Source of the DNA: Megaleporinus macrocephalus
Taxonomy: Eukaryota; Chordata; Actinopteri; Characiformes; Anostomidae
Direction of reading: 5' to 3'
NCBI GenBank assembly: GCA_021613375.1
Contig: CM038725.1
Coordinates: 11,035,089 to 11,099,088 of the forward strand
Length of the DNA stretch: 64,000 bases
In this document: in pieces, positions 1-11,463 of the stretch
How the letters are laid out: each line of letters starts with the position of its first letter
Position numbering within the stretch: position 1 is the stretch's first letter
The notes under the pieces: model-generated
Database searches by the model: none
What the model saw: only the letters and a program-made list of their open reading frames with translations
Told to the model about the DNA's origin: nothing
Position numbers and translations under genes: made by a program

Positions 1-12
1 TAAAATGCACAG

Positions 13-15
<3 letters not shown>

Positions 16-91
<76 letters not shown>
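16..91. repeat. (TA)n microsatellite
   Basis: An uninterrupted TA dinucleotide run of about 38 units. It is one of at least ten long TA tracts in the window. Confidence 0.97.
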
Positions 92-92
<1 letters not shown>

Positions 93-449
93 AACTATAG
101 GGAATTGCCAGTGTCAAAGCCAGCTTTAGAGTAGGCCCCTACCCAAACATCTCCAGCCAAGAGTACTTTTCTGGATGCAAACTGAGGTGCCAGAAGGTAA
201 CTACAACACCATTTAAAGTGGATCTGAATATTTTGAAGGAGAAGTTGGCTTAGAAAAGTAAAAGAACCTATTGCGACAGAAAAGTATGCAAGAAAAGTGT
301 ATATAGCTGAGCAAGTCTGCATTTTTTGTTTATATTATTATATTTATAGCCTATACTTGTATATTAGCACATATTTACATCTGAAACAGGTATTAACGGG
401 AATAACATGGACAAGGATTTGTGCCTGACCGTACTTCGCACTGCTTTGA

Positions 450-1313
450 AACAGAGTACCACTGCTGAATCCCGTCCTGAGACCTTCAAAGCTCTATTGC
501 CGCTACTTTTCCTTTCCTGTTTGTTTCCTAGGCTTGGGAAATGTGTCTGTCGGCGTTATTGCATCCCAGTACTGCCTGCATACATATGCTGCCTATAATG
601 CCTCTCTGTGCTCCTCTAACTGCTCGGCCATTGCCCCTGATCATCGGAGCACAGTTAAGCACAACTCTGATTGGAACTGGGTATGTGGCTCGAGTGTATA
701 TATGTTTCTACCTGCTCGGTGGCGGGGTGTCTGTGCGCTGACACAATTAAACGGCACTATCACTCTAGTCTCCCGCAATCCATTGGGTACTTTTCACCAC
801 AGTCACCTTTCCAAGCGTTCCTCTGACGATTTCCCACCACCTGAACACCAACTTCGGCTTAAGAAATTTTGGCAAGCTCTATTCCCTCAGTTTGGTGTCC
901 CTGGACTTTGGAACCAGCTTGAAGTCACTCATTATCGCCTGGCTGCCTTCGTTGATGCTACTTCTGATGGACTGACAGGCATTCGAGTTGTTTTTAACCT
1001 GCTGCTTGCTAAGGGGGGTGGTGTTTGTGCCATGGTTGGGGACTCTTGCTGCACATATATCCCTGCCAACGATGAGGATCATGGCTCCATCACCACTGCT
1101 ATTCAGCGCATGCAGCAGGTTTCTGAGCAACTTAGACAGGATGAACATGGAGGGTATGGATGGAACTTCCTGGGTGCTTTCTTTGGCTTCCTAACCCCTT
1201 ATGTGGCAATGATTATTCCCGTTCTCGCTATACGTCTGGTCGTTTGCATTTTCGGCCCTTGTCTTTATCGCCTTGTCTTGGACCGCATATATGCTATGAC
1301 GACTGCTTACTGA
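450..1313 (+). pseudogene. Endogenous retrovirus env, C-terminal half (gammaretrovirus type)
   Basis: The frame is open from 450 (after a stop at 447) to the stop at 1311-1313. Seen in the sequence: a Cys/Trp segment of the late surface subunit near 690-740, a basic SKR stretch near 810 that could be the remnant of a cleavage site, then a transmembrane-subunit core. That core has a CX6CC motif (first Cys codon at 1026, CC at 1047-1052) followed by TYIP, and a C-terminal hydrophobic span from about 1165 to 1270. CX6CC is the hallmark of gamma-type transmembrane subunits. The N-terminal surface subunit is missing and the first in-frame ATG is only at 702. A hydrophobic, signal-like stretch lies just upstream in another frame (ATG at 407), so a frameshift or deletion is likely. 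A pyrimidine tract ending in CAG-like TAG at 528-530 could be the env splice acceptor. No gag or pol is present. I infer a partial provirus; domestication is possible but unsupported. Confidence 0.75.
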
Positions 1314-1387
1314 CCCCGCACTATATGCCGTTACAATGTCTGTGAGCTGTTATACTTACTTACTTTCGTAAGTATAAAAGAGGGGAT

Positions 1388-1715
1388 TAAAGAGATGCGG
1401 GCATAAGGTTACATTTGTGTTGCACAATATAGCTTATGTTAGTTACCTAGTTACCGCTTACGTCACAATGTTCTCCTGTTTATGAGTAGATTTATGACCT
1501 TCTAAGGTACGGTTGATTAAAATCATGCACATGCACTGCTATGAAAGATTGCCGTTTTGCAAGATTGCAAGATTCACTTCCTCCTTTGAATGTATGAATA
1601 CCCTGCCTTCCTGTCCATAGACGGACTTTGCATGAATAAACCACTTTGATCTCATCACTTTGGTTTGTCCATCTTTGTCTCAGAGACGTCTCTGCTATTC
1701 ACCTGAGATTCCACA
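1388..1715 (+). mobile_element. Probable 3' LTR of the env-bearing provirus
   Basis: A purine run at 1377-1387 (AAAAGAGGGGA), 64 bp past the env stop, fits a polypurine tract, which normally abuts the 3' LTR. A polyadenylation signal AATAAA lies at 1635-1640, with a T/G-rich stretch after it. The right boundary near 1715 is approximate. I could not find a flanking target duplication or a second LTR. Confidence 0.45.
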
Positions 1716-2633
1716 GACGAGCTACGAGGTCTTAGAAAAAAAGAATCCAAACTGATGGTATAAAGTATACCCAATAAAATGAGTATAAAAAGATGTGGCT
1801 CTTATGGCAGTTAATGCTCCTTATGTGGGTTACTAACTCCTGGGCTACACAGAGAAACAGTTGTGCTACGGTCTCTGCTTGTACAGCAGCAATATCTAAT
1901 GAAGTGGACGGCCAGTGCAGCCAAATAGTTCCTGTAAATTAAGCAACTTTCATTTCAGCACCCCACTTAATAATCGAGTGTCTATGTAGGTTACTGTAAG
2001 TAGCACTCTGTTTTGCATTAGCAAGCCGCGGTCTCTGCACCATATGGGCTTTCTGCAACATATGGACTTTCTCCGGCCGGATGAGATGCGCAGTGAACGC
2101 GTCTTTAAGAGCTTTTGGGATGGTGTGACGGGCTGAGTTCTTGTCCTGTCACCCCCAGTGCTCACCAGCTGCTGACAGGCTCTATTCCTGGCTCGTGCTA
2201 CACCGCTGCGCTCTGAGCAATCACGGGCTCTAACCGCTCTGGAAGTGAGCTGCTCGTCATGTACAATTTTTTTCTCAGGCCTGCGGTTTCCTGTGCTGAA
2301 TAATTAACACCCCAGGAGTTAAAAAGCACGCTGAAGTTTTCCGTCTCACCGAGCACGGCATTGCACGAAGCCGCTCCTGGACTTGTGAAATCTCTCGTAA
2401 TTTTGCAGAGAAGCTGAGAGACTCATCGATGTTAAAGCATTTGTATGTCATGGCACCAGTGAGTTGGGTGTGATGTACTGAGGGTGCCATGGCACATTCC
2501 CTACGTTTGGGAATAGTGACATGCTGTGTTGAGTCATCATCTCTGCTTTTTCGTGCACATTGCTTGACTTCTTACTCCAAAATCAAAGATTCTAGTCACA
2601 ACTTGTTTTAAAAAAGGAAACTGAAACAGCACT
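1716..2633. other. No gene recognised
   Basis: Only short frames, with no splice-site pattern or recognisable domain. The stretch at about 1985-2500 is richer in CpG than its surroundings, but I see no gene in it. Confidence 0.6.

Positions 2634-2723
<90 letters not shown>
2634..2723. repeat. (GATA)n microsatellite
   Basis: About 22 uninterrupted GATA units. Confidence 0.97.
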
Positions 2724-2788
2724 AATGCATATTGTTACTGTTTTAACTTCTTTTCTTGCCGTCAGAATGAAGAGGGAGACCAGTTCAG

Positions 2789-3097
2789 AGCATAAGTTTT
2801 ATTCTTGAAGATACAGATGTTCTTGCAGAACATCTCAAACATGGTCTAACATGGTTTCCGTAAATGCACGGTCTTATAGACCTGCCTCCACGTTCCATCT
2901 GGCCCATGTGATCTGTTATTTCCTGGGTTTGGGCAGCTTCCTTAGGGGTTCTTGCTATAAACCATAAACTTCTAGTAACCTCGGTAGCATTCAGTGCGCC
3001 CATCTGTATAAACAAGCTTTTAAGAGACACATAACCATATTCAGATGAGACTATGCATATTACAATACTGTATGTCTGATATAATAGGCTCCACTGC

Positions 3098-3130
<33 letters not shown>

Positions 3131-3398
3131 TAAGCTTTAAGCTTTAAAGCATAAGCTTTATTCTTAAAGATACAGATGTTCTTGCAGAACGTCTCAAACA
3201 TGATCCAACATGGTCTTACAGACCTGCCTCCACGTTCCATCTGGCCCATGTGATCTGTTATTTCCTGGGTTTGGGCAGCTTCCTTTTCAGTGCGCCCATC
3301 TGTATAAACAAGCTTTTAAGAGACACATAACCATATTCAGATGAGACTATGCATATAACAATACTGTATGTCTGATATAATGGGCCCCACTACACACA
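2789..3398. repeat. Local tandem duplication, period about 359 bp
   Basis: The block starting AGCATAAG at 2789 recurs at 3148 with long identical stretches, for example the segment around CCTGCCTCCACGTTCC and the one around CATCTGTATAAACAAGC. The second copy lacks two internal pieces of about 30 and 45 bases. Each copy ends at a tetranucleotide microsatellite: CAGA after copy one, GGAT after copy two. Open frames on the minus strand here are by-products. Confidence 0.9.
3099..3130. repeat. (CAGA)n microsatellite
   Basis: Eight CAGA/GACA units at the junction between the two copies of the local duplication. Confidence 0.95.
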
Positions 3399-3453
3399 TG
3401 GATGGATGGATGGATGGATGGATGGATGGATGGATGGATGGATGGATGGATGG
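3399..3453. repeat. (GGAT)n microsatellite
   Basis: About 13 GGAT units at the right edge of the second duplicated copy. Confidence 0.96.
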
Positions 3454-3784
3454 GTCACATGGACCTTGTTGGCAGAACATTTAAATAGTGTGTGTTTGCT
3501 GGCTGAGATCGGACCTTATCAGAACGTGTCTTTCCGTGGAACATTCAAGAAAAAAGAATATACTTTGAATTGGTCTCCCTCTTTCTTTTGAAAAAAATTT
3601 ACACAGCAACCTCCTGAGGAAATCTGCCTAAAGCCCAGGAGATAACGACTTGGCCAGACGGGTCACATGGGCCAGTAGGACTTTTAGATAATGTGTGTTT
3701 GTTAGCTGAGAATGTCTTTTCATGGAATCTTCAAGAATATATCATGTACTTTGAATTGGTTTACTTCTTTCTTTTGAAAAGAAT

Positions 3785-3857
3785 CGATAGATAGATAGAT
3801 AGATACATAGATACATAGATACATAGATAGATACATAGATACATATATAGATAGATA
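3785..3857. repeat. Degenerate (GATA/CATA)n microsatellite
   Basis: GATA units interspersed with CATA units, apparently an older array than the pure one at 2634. It is followed by ACCACTCAAAAGT, which resembles the outer end of a fish Tc1-like element. Confidence 0.9.
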
Positions 3858-4740
3858 ACCACTCAAAAGTCAACCAATTTCTTTGAACTTACACATATAG
3901 AATGAATCTATGCTAAAACAGTTCAATTTCAACAGTTTTTCAAAGACTATTGCTTCCATCTCTAAACTTTATGTTGTTGCAAAAATACTATAAACTGTAA
4001 ATAGAGTATCAGTTCTTCTTATCTTCCGAGTAGATGGGGATTGTGTTATGAGATGATGTCATCTTGTAACAGAGAAATGGGCTGAAATTCCAATGATGTT
4101 TCAGGCAGCTGAGAAAATTGCTTTGCGTGGGAGAGAGTTTTCCTCTTTTCCTTTATAGACTGCAAAGGAAAGAGAAAAAACTGGGCAAGCACAATATTAT
4201 CACCTTAAATAAATATTATTTCCCAAATATTTGCACTCATTTGAATGGTTATTATTATGCTTGAATACTGTATGTCAGAACAACTAGTCGCTCTGCAGTA
4301 TTTCTAATAAATGACTTTAATGTAATGTTACAGAATTTTACCATCACTACTACTACTGTAATTCAGGGGGTCTGTCTGGCACCCACTGCTGCCTTTCATG
4401 TTACAGGTTTTTTTTTTTTTCACAGATTCAGTCATGGAATGACAGAGAGTGAATGGCGTAGCAGCTAACAGCTAGAAGTCTTCAAGCACAATCCTCTGGT
4501 GTAAAGAACCGGGAAATCCCCCCTGAGCGAGGAAACAGAGACATCTTAAAGGGCTGAACACATCAGCAGCACACAACAGTAATGGAAGATGACAGTCACA
4601 TTTGTTTCAGCCACACTTCATAAAAGTGTGATGAAAAATGACTTAGGAGGCTCCGAGAAAAACATCAATCCTCACATCCTAATCAATTGCGGTGGCACGC
4701 AAAAGCACAAAACCATTTAGTTATAAAGATAATAAATGAA

Positions 4741-5280
4741 CATTAGGTTGTTGGTAATGCGCTCAATTTGTCTTTCTGAACGCCGCTAATGGCACGAAGC
4801 ACGGCGCGCGAACCCGGCGGAGCCCCTTTCTTATTTGTGGTGGCTTCTGTTCAAGAAAAAAATTGAAACACAATCACAGATGTAATCTGGGAGAAGGGCT
4901 GGGGTGGGTTTGCTACGGCAGCCCGCGCAATTTATTATCAATCAGTCAAACCGCTGTTTAGTGACTGCGCTGTGTAGGAGAGGAAGAGCCAGAGGAGGAG
5001 AGAGAGAGAGCTGAAGTATGAATATCTGACTCTCTCCATCACTGCCAAAGCCAGAGAATGGGAGAGAGAGAGAAAGAGAGAGAGAGAGAGTGAGAGAGTG
5101 ACTTGGACGAGCATCTGCCATGGGGCTCTGCGGATATGATTTTTTAAATTCTTTTTTGATTCGCTCCTAATGGCTCATCAATCTTTGTTTTTGCACCGTG
5201 CTGTACATTATTAATCACATTAGGCGAGCCTAATGATGCTGAAACAACTCAAACTAAATATCAGCTGACCCTCTGAGTGG
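4741..5280. promoter_or_regulatory. Candidate conserved non-coding block
   Basis: A repeat-poor stretch with AT-rich homeodomain-like motifs (TAATGG, TTAATCAC, ATTTATTATCAATCA) alternating with CpG-containing pieces (CACGGCGCGCG, CAGCCCGCGC). There is no long open frame. (GA)n tracts interrupt it near 4999-5012 and 5062-5099. This composition is typical of developmental enhancers in fish intergenic deserts, but conservation cannot be tested here. Confidence 0.25.
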
Positions 5281-5819
5281 CTACTGCTGTTGTAAAATGA
5301 CTGTGTTTGTGTAGCTCTCCCATTATGTGGACTAGACGAGGTCAAGAGGGCGTTTGGAGATCAGATCAGTTTCGATATTGGAGTTGTGATAGGTTTAAAT
5401 GAATAGTGTGGTGAAAAAATATTAAAACTAAGCGGGTACTCACTTGAGGCCTAGATGCCTTGTACTGTGCCCTGAGCACCATTGTCCCTGCTCCCTAGCT
5501 GACCTGCACTCGCTCACATTGCACCTAAATGTTTTAGACCTGAGCTCCTTGCGTCATCAATCTGAGGGTTGTTATAGCAATAATTGAAGTTTGTACTTAA
5601 AGAATTGTAAAGGGTGCATGGGTGCACATGGCCAAAATGCAGACGCAGCACCTACAGCACACACTGGCCTGATTTGATATACAGTCGCAGCGTGTACCTA
5701 CAGTTGCAGCATACAGGCAGGGCTTTATTCAAACTAAACTGAATTTGAAGGTAGATCTGCAGAGCAGGTGCATGTATGAGAACTGTGTCGTATCATTACG
5801 TAGAGAATACCACAGCAGC

Positions 5820-6562
5820 CCCTTACAAAAAAAAGTTTATTCAAGTGTACCATTAGTTTACTTCTTTTAAGCTTAAAGGAAGTGAGTATGTTTACTTTTT
5901 ATGTACTTCTCAGTGATATACTAAACACAGTTATACTTAAGTATGCTTGGGTTATACTGACAAGTATAGAACAGTCTAAGTATATTTGGTCTTTACTTGT
6001 ACTTAATCTTCTAATTGAGATAGTAGACGTAAGTATTCTTGCTTTGCACAAAAACACATCCAGTACAATACTCATTTAAATTTTGATTTATAAAGATTTA
6101 TAAAGATACAAATATGTTTCTTAATCTGAGTGTGTCTTGTTTATTTTATGTGTGTCCACTGGTGAGTAAGTAAACGTTGTTAAGTTCTATTTTAAGTAGA
6201 AAAAAAACTCTTAAACCTAGTAATATACTTTAAAGTACAACAATAATATAAGCAGTAAATTATAAGTATTATGTTAAGTTCACTTAAAGAAAACGTAATA
6301 GCTAGTAAACAGTAAACCCTTAAGATTACTTTTAGTGTAGTTGCAGTACAAAAGATGTAGTTGTATACCTGGTTTACTACTCTTACACTTAAAGTGTACT
6401 TAAAAGTATACTTTTAAAAACTGGAAAGTGGGCCAATTTAGTCCCTAGAAGTATTAAAATAGTACATATACAAGTGTACTACTAGTACAATAACATTAGT
6501 ATAGTAACTACATAAAGTATACTTAATAAAATTAACTTAAGTATACTTATTTCCTGTAAGGG
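5820..6562. mobile_element. AAGTATACTT-rich TIR element, copy 1
   Basis: An AT-rich non-coding element of about 743 bp bounded by inverted CCCTTACA / TGTAAGGG ends. The same sequence occurs in reverse complement at 30947-31694, which fixes both boundaries. The interior is packed with variants of the palindromic motif AAGTATACTT. No transposase is encoded, so it is non-autonomous. Superfamily is undetermined; any target duplication is at most 2 bp. Confidence 0.85.
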
Positions 6563-6796
6563 GCGTGTTTGCTTACGGAAGTTCTGCGCTACACTTGCCT
6601 GCCATATCCTGAAATATTCGCTGCTCTACTGCTTCAGAGCCAAAGAACTTCTTACAAGGGCGTATATATGCTCTTGACATTAGTGGAGACCTATGAATCT
6701 ACCCCGCTACACCACGCCCCTCGCCATGTCCCCCCATTGCCTGTTTTGTTTTTGGGTTTTTTGTGTGTTTGCAGCACCAAAGAAGCTGCTGGTGTT

Positions 6797-6890
6797 TTCA
6801 GAACAATAGGTTGGCCCCATAGTCCAGACCTCAACATCCTGGACTGGGTTTGGGATCACATTGATTAAAAGATTCTAAAAACTCCTATTC
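6797..6890 (+). pseudogene. Tc1-like transposase fragment
   Basis: A short stretch translates to GWPHSPDLNILDWVWD. This resembles the WP-x-SPDLNP-x-E-x-x-W block at the last catalytic acidic residue of Tc1 transposases, with that acidic position decayed. The surrounding frame is broken. Confidence 0.45.
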
Positions 6891-7074
6891 CAGTGAGATC
6901 GGTTTTACCAGAGGTGGTCCACTAATGTGATGAGTGGCTTAATTTAACTGGCTGTTTAAAGGATCTCTGTTATTTCATTAAATTATACAGATTCAAACAC
7001 TACACGTCAGCATTATGCGACAGGCACCACACTTGACAACAACAACAACAATACACTGTCTGGCTGGCTGACAT

Positions 7075-8342
7075 TGTAACGTTTTATGATTTATTTATTT
7101 ATTTACGTTTAACTGATCTGGTTATGACCGATTGTGCCGTGTCTTTTATCCTTTTTGTATCATGTGACCTTTTTTGCAGGAAATATATCTGGAACGGCTC
7201 TGATTGGCTGCTGACTGGTGACATGCATTGATAAGCGACATTGGAGAAGCCATTGGCGGTCTCTTGGCCCCTTTTCCTCGCTGGTGGTGATCCATGTATG
7301 AGAACGCTCCCACATGCTGCATGTTTGGTTTCTCCCCTTTTCTCCCTTTCTTGTTATTTCCTTTAGTTGGTTTGACTTGCTTGTTTTTCTTGTTTTCTTA
7401 GCCTTTACAGCTGTTCATTTGTTTTAGTGTATTACGTGTTGTGCTAAGATACACTTACACGGCTACAGCTTGTGTGTGTGTTGGTAGAGTGTTCACAGCG
7501 TTTGTGTTTAGATCAGAGACTGTAAGCCAAATCTGTTATAGATAGATTCATCACAGCTCATATAACCTAGCCACGCACTGCATGGCATTGAATGTAACAT
7601 GGCCTTCCCTGTCCCGTGGTCACAGGCCAGCCTCTGACGAGCTTCCCCTTAGGTCCAGCCTAACCTTTCATCTCCACAGCGGGGCCCTGCCGTTCTCCCT
7701 GGAGCCCTCAAGGCCATCGGACCCGCTGACCTGCCTGAGCACTCACCTCCTATCATCTGAACTCACCCCTGGCATCTCTACCCCACGGGTCTCCACGTTG
7801 TGAGGTTGGTGTGGCCATCGGACACTGTGTTTGTGCTCCCTCCCTAAAGCGAGCTTCCTCCGCTGGCTCCCACCGGTCCTCAAGTGACTTATGAAGTTAC
7901 CGAATAGAAACTATGTTCTTACGCTCTCTCTGGGAACAGAGGAAGTGGTGTCAACCCCCACAGGGATCCTCTCCTGGCGAGCTCCGGAACGACGCAAGGA
8001 CTAACCTCTATTTGTTTGAACTGCTCAGACAGGGCCTAGTTCCTGGTTTTCTCTCCAGCACTCAAGGAGCTACTCTGCATTCCAATACTCAGACGCAAGA
8101 ACCACTTCTGGGGTCTTCGAGGCTCTGTGGCTACCAACAGCAGCTACTCCGACACCTACCAACTCACCTGCTCCAGTAGCCGCTCCCCCAGGCTGCCTCG
8201 GACTCCAGCTCACCTGGTCTCCCGGGACTCTCCCCTGCATGGGCCCAGTTCTGCGCTTTGTGTTCACAGTTCATACCCTTGTTTGAGTTAATAAAGCCTT
8301 GCATTCGGATCATAACGTCATGTCTGAGTCTGATTCGTTACA
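7075..8342 (+). mobile_element. LTR-like element (TGTAACG...CGTTACA)
   Basis: The block starts TGTAACG and ends CGTTACA, an inverted TG..CA pair. A polyadenylation signal AATAAA lies at 8290-8295, 48 bp before the end. Its 3' part resembles the solo LTR at 40496-41155: both share an AGCCACGCAC..GCATGGCATT segment, a CTTAGGTCC..CATCTCCACAGC segment and the terminal AATAAAGCCTTGCAT..GTCTGA segment. No matching 5-bp flanks are visible. The extra 5' length could be U3 variation or unrelated sequence. No coding capacity. Confidence 0.5.
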
Positions 8343-9977
8343 TATAAGTATTAGTATGTCATACAGTGTTAAATCTATTTGAAAACATTTACCAGTGGTT
8401 CACTGTATGACCACATCTATGGGGGTTCTATACCAGTAGCAAACCATGACCCTTAAGCCTCTGCCCTCTGCCCCAAATCAACCCAACCGAGTTTTCAGAG
8501 GTGGTGGTTTTCACAGTTTGGAGGCGGGACATGGGCTTCCATCGTGACTCAGCAAACTAGCTAGCGGTGGTAGCCTAGCACTAGCTAGCTGTTTCTCCAG
8601 CTAGCGTCGCCACAGCAGGCGGAAATGATCATACAGTTAAGCCCGCCCACTTAGAGGGAAGATATGATTGGTCAGTTTTACTGTCATTTGAAATTGGTAT
8701 CGCGCTGAATTCTAACTGCCTGGCCCCTCTGTACATGAACAGCGGGACCAGCAATCACCAACATTCTGCAGAGTCATCACAGTCCTTATAGGGGGAGTCA
8801 CAGACTCACAGGCTTCCACTTAACCCCTCACGTTCCAACACAGATTGAATAGATACATTTGAATAATTTATTTGCCCATATTATTATAATTGTTTAGATG
8901 TTGATTGTCAAACTGTAAGTATTTATATGTAAAATTATATATATATGTCTCTGTGGGTTTGTTAAGAGTATTTTAGGCCCTCTCACAGGGCGTAGAGGGC
9001 CATGACGGTTCCCCACTGTTCTACAGCTTCAAACTACTTTGTTGCTTTCGCCTCCAGTCGCTCCAGTGCCTTCAACTGTAGACTTCATGTCACGTCTGGT
9101 TTTGCGTCAGACTACCACTTCAATCCCCACAGGAGCAAGAGTATAACTGCTTTTAGATCAACATCCTCCAATATCCGAGTGGTCTCAGAGTCACGTCGGT
9201 CAGCCTTATCAGCAAAGTGAGATCAGTACACCATTGCTCATGTTTCGCAGATACAAAGCTCAGCACAATGCGATGTGCTCCCTGGTGTGAGAGTGGGGGC
9301 GAGACAGAAACAGAGAGAGAGAGAGAGAGGGGAAGGGAGGTGAACCCGGGTGGGAGGGGGGTCTGCAGAGTTTGTGCAATGTCCTTCTTTTCTTTGGTTG
9401 CAGCTGAAACCGCTTCTGGTGCTCGGCGATTGTAAACAGGATTTATGTAATTTAATTAAGCATTTGTAGAATTAGGGTTATTTATGACTGCGGCGGGCAG
9501 CCTGGCCCCAGCGTCTGGGGGCTCGTAATTCTCCTCCTATTGCTCTCATTGTCCGAGAACACAACCCTTATGAGCGTACATGCCACGCATGGCTGGGCCC
9601 TTTGCATCCCCGTCCCGAAAGCCATTGATCTGCTTTGGCGATTTCTTTTGTAATCAGTTCTATGGATCAGGTCATTAAAGAGAGAGAGAGTGAGAGAGAG
9701 AGGGAGAGAGACTACTTCAGCATAAATCAAAGGAAGCATAAATCAGAAGTCTGTATTTCAGGGATTCTCCAGAAGGCCGCAAGCACGGTGACATTTGCAG
9801 ACACTGAAATGTACACTAGTGACGCAGCATTCAGGCTCATGGTTACGTCCACACCTTTAAAAAAATAGTTCAGCAAGAAATCTAAGCTACACATTTTGCC
9901 TTTACCCCAAAAAATATACAGGACCGGCCAAGACATGCTCAGGGTTTGAAGATTGCTTCTTCGGTTTTCAGGACATC
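8343..9977. other. No gene recognised; GA tracts
   Basis: Contains a short (AT)n tract near 8936-8948, (GA)n tracts at about 9314-9339 and 9679-9712, and a moderately CpG-bearing unique stretch at 9480-9660. Small open frames overlapping the GA tracts are compositional. Confidence 0.6.
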
Positions 9978-10205
9978 CTGCTGCGCAACACACACTAACA
10001 CACCACCACCATGTCAGTGTCACTGCAATGCTGAGAATGATCCACCATCCAAATAGTACCTGCTCTGTGGTGGCCCTGTGGGGATCCTGACCATTGAAGA
10101 ACAGGGTATTAAGGTAATAGAGAGAAACAGATGGACCACAGTCTGTAATTATAGAACTACAAGGTGCTCCTATATGGTAAGAGGAGCTGATAAACCTATC
10201 TATAA
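9978..10205. mobile_element. ATCAGCCATAACATT-family repeat, copy 1 (partial)
   Basis: Shares the series CACACTAACACACCACCACC, GTCACTGCAATGCTGAGAAT, CTCTGTGGTGG, AACTACAAGGTGCTCCTATA with copies at 18560-19105 and, in reverse complement, at 16861-17240. The outer terminus is missing. I know this as a widespread fish repeat with long imperfect inverted arms; the class is uncertain. Confidence 0.8.
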
Positions 10206-10244
10206 TCTATAATCACCTTGTAATTACCCACCATTGAGTCTGTC

Positions 10245-10715
10245 TATCAGATGCGCTGCCTAAGCAGGACAAGAAGCATCATCAAGGACATCATCTTTTT
10301 TTTGTAATTTCATACCTGTACAGTTCTATTTATATTCACAATTCTATTCATATTGCACTATTATATATTATATACTATATATCTGTAGTTATTGCTTACA
10401 CTGTTAAAACGTGTTCAGCATATGCTGCTCTGTGCAATCTTTGCCTTTCACTCCTTGCTGTATATATGTATAGTAAATTATATTCTATTTTATATACCAC
10501 CCCTTATCTCACATTCTGTGTACACCTACATTCTATATATTTATTTATATACACCACATGTACAATAACCTCAAATTGTTAGTCATTTCTGTTTTGCACT
10601 TTATGTAAATAATAAAGTATTTTGCACTTCTGGTTGACTGCTAACTGCTTTTCATTGGCTTTGTATCTGTTCTGTGCACAATGACAATTAAGTTGAATCT
10701 AATCTAATCTGATCT
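10245..10715 (+). mobile_element. 3' end of an L2-like LINE
   Basis: Starts in decayed coding sequence (AGCAGGACAAGAAGCATC..) and ends in a 3' UTR with GTGCACAATGACAATTAAGT, then TCTAATCTAATCT repeats. An ACAATGACAATAAAG-like tail plus (TCTAA)n is typical of teleost L2-type LINE 3' ends. It is 5'-truncated, with no intact frame. Confidence 0.65.
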
Positions 10716-10943
10716 AAATGTTGAATCAGCCTACACAGGAGCTAAAAGCATACAAATGGCTATTGTTATTCTTTCATATGGAAGTGTGAGCAATATTCTA
10801 TATTCTGTCTTTTGTACTATCAACTAATAAGTGGTAGTTAGCCAAGTTACATGTGACCTGCTAAATTTGATTAGTTTGATTGAATTTGATAGATTGACTG
10901 ACCTCTGTATTTAACCTTACTGCGCAGTGAAACAAACACACAC

Positions 10944-11425
10944 ACACACACTAGTGAACACACATACACACTAGGCGACTGTGAGAACACTTGCCCAGCA
11001 CAGTGGGCAGCTCTATCCACACGATCCGGGAAGCTGTTGGAAGTTACATGCTTTTCTCAAGGGCACCTCAGTTGTGTCCTGTCAGTTCAGGGGATCAAAC
11101 CAGTGGCCTTCGATCACAAAGCTGGTTCCCCAACCTCCAGTCCACTACTGTCCCACTTTTTTATTTCCTGTTATTTTTACCTCTACGTTTAATCCACCAG
11201 CGCAATGAATCACAAACATACACACGCACTAGTGAACACAAATACTAGGAGACTGTGAGCACACCTGCCCAGAGCGGTGGGCAGCCCTATCCACAGCACC
11301 CGGGGACCCAGCAGTTAGGTTTGTGTCTTGCTCAAGGGCACTTCAGCCATGTCCTTTCCATTCAGAGATCAAACCGGTGACCTTTTCAGTCACAAGGCTG
11401 GTTCCATAATATCCAGCCCAGGACC
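10944..11425. repeat. Two adjacent copies of an interspersed fish repeat
   Basis: Copy one (10944-11157) and copy two (11220-11425) share CACTAGTGAACACA, GACTGTGAG.ACAC, GCCCAG..C.GTGGGCAGC, TCAAGGGCAC.TCAG and CACAA.GCTGGTTCC. The two are diverged and separated by about 60 bases. No coding sequence; probably the tail of a retroelement. Confidence 0.75.
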
Positions 11426-11463
11426 ATCTATCTAAAGCATAAGATATCCAGAGTGAGCTGGAT

